Positions 5,115 through 6,030 of a stretch of 6,030 nt of DNA are shown piece after piece (the first letter of the stretch is position 1; each line of letters starts with the position of its first letter). Made by a program: the position numbers and the translations under genes. The stretch covers positions 1-6,030 of the forward strand of contig JAEZYO010000475.1 in the NCBI GenBank assembly GCA_023419055.1, in the 5' to 3' direction. A model generated the notes under the pieces. The model made no database searches. It was not told where the DNA came from and saw only the letters and a program-made list of their open reading frames with translations. The stretch comes from Pseudomonadota bacterium (GTDB lineage Bacteria > Myxococcota > Polyangia > Polyangiales > Polyangiaceae).

Positions 5115-6030
5115 CTAGACGGTCATCATGAAGTCTTTGGAGATCTGCGAAGAGAGATCGGAGAGGCTGCTCTCGATCTCCTTCAAGAACTCGTGCAGGC
5201 CGTCGTGGAGCACGCGGTCCATGCGCACGAAGCGCAGGCGCGCCTGGAGCTCGCCGGCCAGGCGCTGACACTCGAGGTCGCGCCCGCGCGCGAGCCCGGA
5301 GAGCAGGTTGACGATCTGATCCGCGCAGAAGCGCACGCTGAGCGGCAGCTCTCCGCGCGTCACGAGGAGCGACGCGACGCGCGCCGGCGTGATCACGTCG
5401 TGATAGATGCGGTGGTACGCGCGGAACGCGCCGACGGCGTGCAGCACCGCGCCCCACTCGTAGAACGTCGTGGCCGCGCTCTGCTCGCCGCCCTGCTCGA
5501 GCAGCTTGTACTTGGTGTCGAGCAGGCGAACCGTGTCGTCCGCGCGCTCGAGGAACGTCCCGAGCTCGAGGAAGTGAAAGCCGTCGTCCCGCATGAAGGT
5601 GCCGTAGGTGGCGCCGCGGAACAGGCTGCAGCGCTCCTTCACCCACTCGCAGAGCTCGCGGGAGCCCTTGCGCTTGAGCGCCTTCTCGTCGAGCTGGCGG
5701 AGCTCGATCCAGGTGGTGTTGATGCTCTCCCACACCTCGAGCGAGATCACGGCGCGGAGCGCGCGGGCGTTCTCGCGCGCGAGCCTGACGCAGGCGTGGA
5801 TGCTCGACGGGTTCTCCGGGTCGATGGCGACGAACGCGGTGACGCCCTCGGGCGTGGGGAGCCCGTGCTTCTCGGCGTAGACCTTCACGTCCCCGAGCAT
5901 CGAGAGCACGGTCCCGAACTCCTCGCTCGCCTTCGCTCGATCGCTGCCGCGCTGGAGCGCGATGCGGTGGCTCACGTCCAGGATGCGAGCCAGGCTCTCG
6001 GCGCGCTCGACGTAGCGCCCCGTCCAGTAG
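5115..6030 (-). CDS. Alpha-E (DUF403) domain protein, 5' partial
   Basis: The frame runs from the right edge (first full codon 6027-6029) to the TAG at 5115-5117 and shows 304 residues. A GTG at 5973-5975 could be taken as the start, but the 18 codons upstream of it encode YWTGRYVERAESLARILD, the family's conserved N-terminus, so it is internal. Only about 8-12 residues should be missing. It matches the all-helical alpha-E family (COG2307). Visible hallmarks are ENARALR and EVWESIN (about 86-104) and a second ERADDTVRLLD copy (161-171) echoing the first. Near the C-terminus are ITPARVASLLV and DRVLHDGLHEFL. The function is not known biochemically. The family is found fused to or beside circularly permuted ATP-grasp ligases, with transglutaminase-like and Anbu genes, so it probably supports that ligase. 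It is likely cytoplasmic and co-transcribed with the two genes downstream. Confidence 0.94.
   Translation of the reverse strand, partial: YWTGRYVERAESLARILDVSHRIALQRGSDRAKASEEFGTVLSMLGDVKVYAEKHGLPTPEGVTAFVAIDPENPSSIHACVRLARENARALRAVISLEVWESINTTWIELRQLDEKALKRKGSRELCEWVKERCSLFRGATYGTFMRDDGFHFLELGTFLERADDTVRLLDTKYKLLEQGGEQSAATTFYEWGAVLHAVGAFRAYHRIYHDVITPARVASLLVTRGELPLSVRFCADQIVNLLSGLARGRDLECQRLAGELQARLRFVRMDRVLHDGLHEFLKEIESSLSDLSSQISKDFMMTV

Noticed and set aside
4330..5733. Long minus-strand frame (467 codons) across the alpha-E and transglutaminase-like genes
   Set aside because: It is a shifted frame on the same strand as two well-supported genes. Its translation is Arg/Ala-rich and matches nothing, as expected from GC-rich shadow frames.

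Overview
The window is GC-rich DNA with strong G/C preference at third codon positions. It looks like a myxobacterium, probably of the Polyangiales/Sorangium side. Three things suggest this: exported proteins with long Gly/Ser/Thr linkers, a fibro-slime-domain lipoprotein, and a c-type-cytochrome-like secreted protein with Gly-rich ends. Genus and species cannot be fixed from the sequence.

Left half (plus strand): positions 2-1867 hold the 3' part of a large exported protein whose start lies left of the window. It has one CXXCH haem-binding motif and low-complexity Gly-rich segments at both ends. A strong hairpin follows its stop codon. Next comes a 506-base non-coding stretch (1868-2373) with two further hairpins, an imperfect direct repeat and a weak sigma-54-like promoter element. 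The second gene (2374-3465) is a fibro-slime lipoprotein. Its start is a GTG supported by a good ribosome binding site and a lipobox, 34 codons inside the longest possible frame. Its linker is built from four 21-base repeats.

Right half (minus strand): three closely spaced genes read leftward, upstream to downstream: an alpha-E (DUF403) protein whose start is beyond the right edge, a transglutaminase-like cysteine protease/amidase, and an Anbu-type proteasome-like peptidase. The gaps are 27 and 32 bases, so they are probably one operon. In other bacteria these families cluster with a circularly permuted ATP-grasp ligase, which I expect just beyond position 6030. Comparative genomics has proposed that the set makes and processes a small peptide or peptide tag, but as far as I know no substrate has been established. 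It is the most biologically interesting part of the window, though its families are already described.

The lipoprotein gene and the Anbu gene converge with only 21 bases between their stops. A 9-bp inverted repeat there overlaps the Anbu stop codon and may terminate transcription from both sides. I found no RNA gene, CRISPR array, insertion sequence or phage element, and no system that I would call wholly undescribed.
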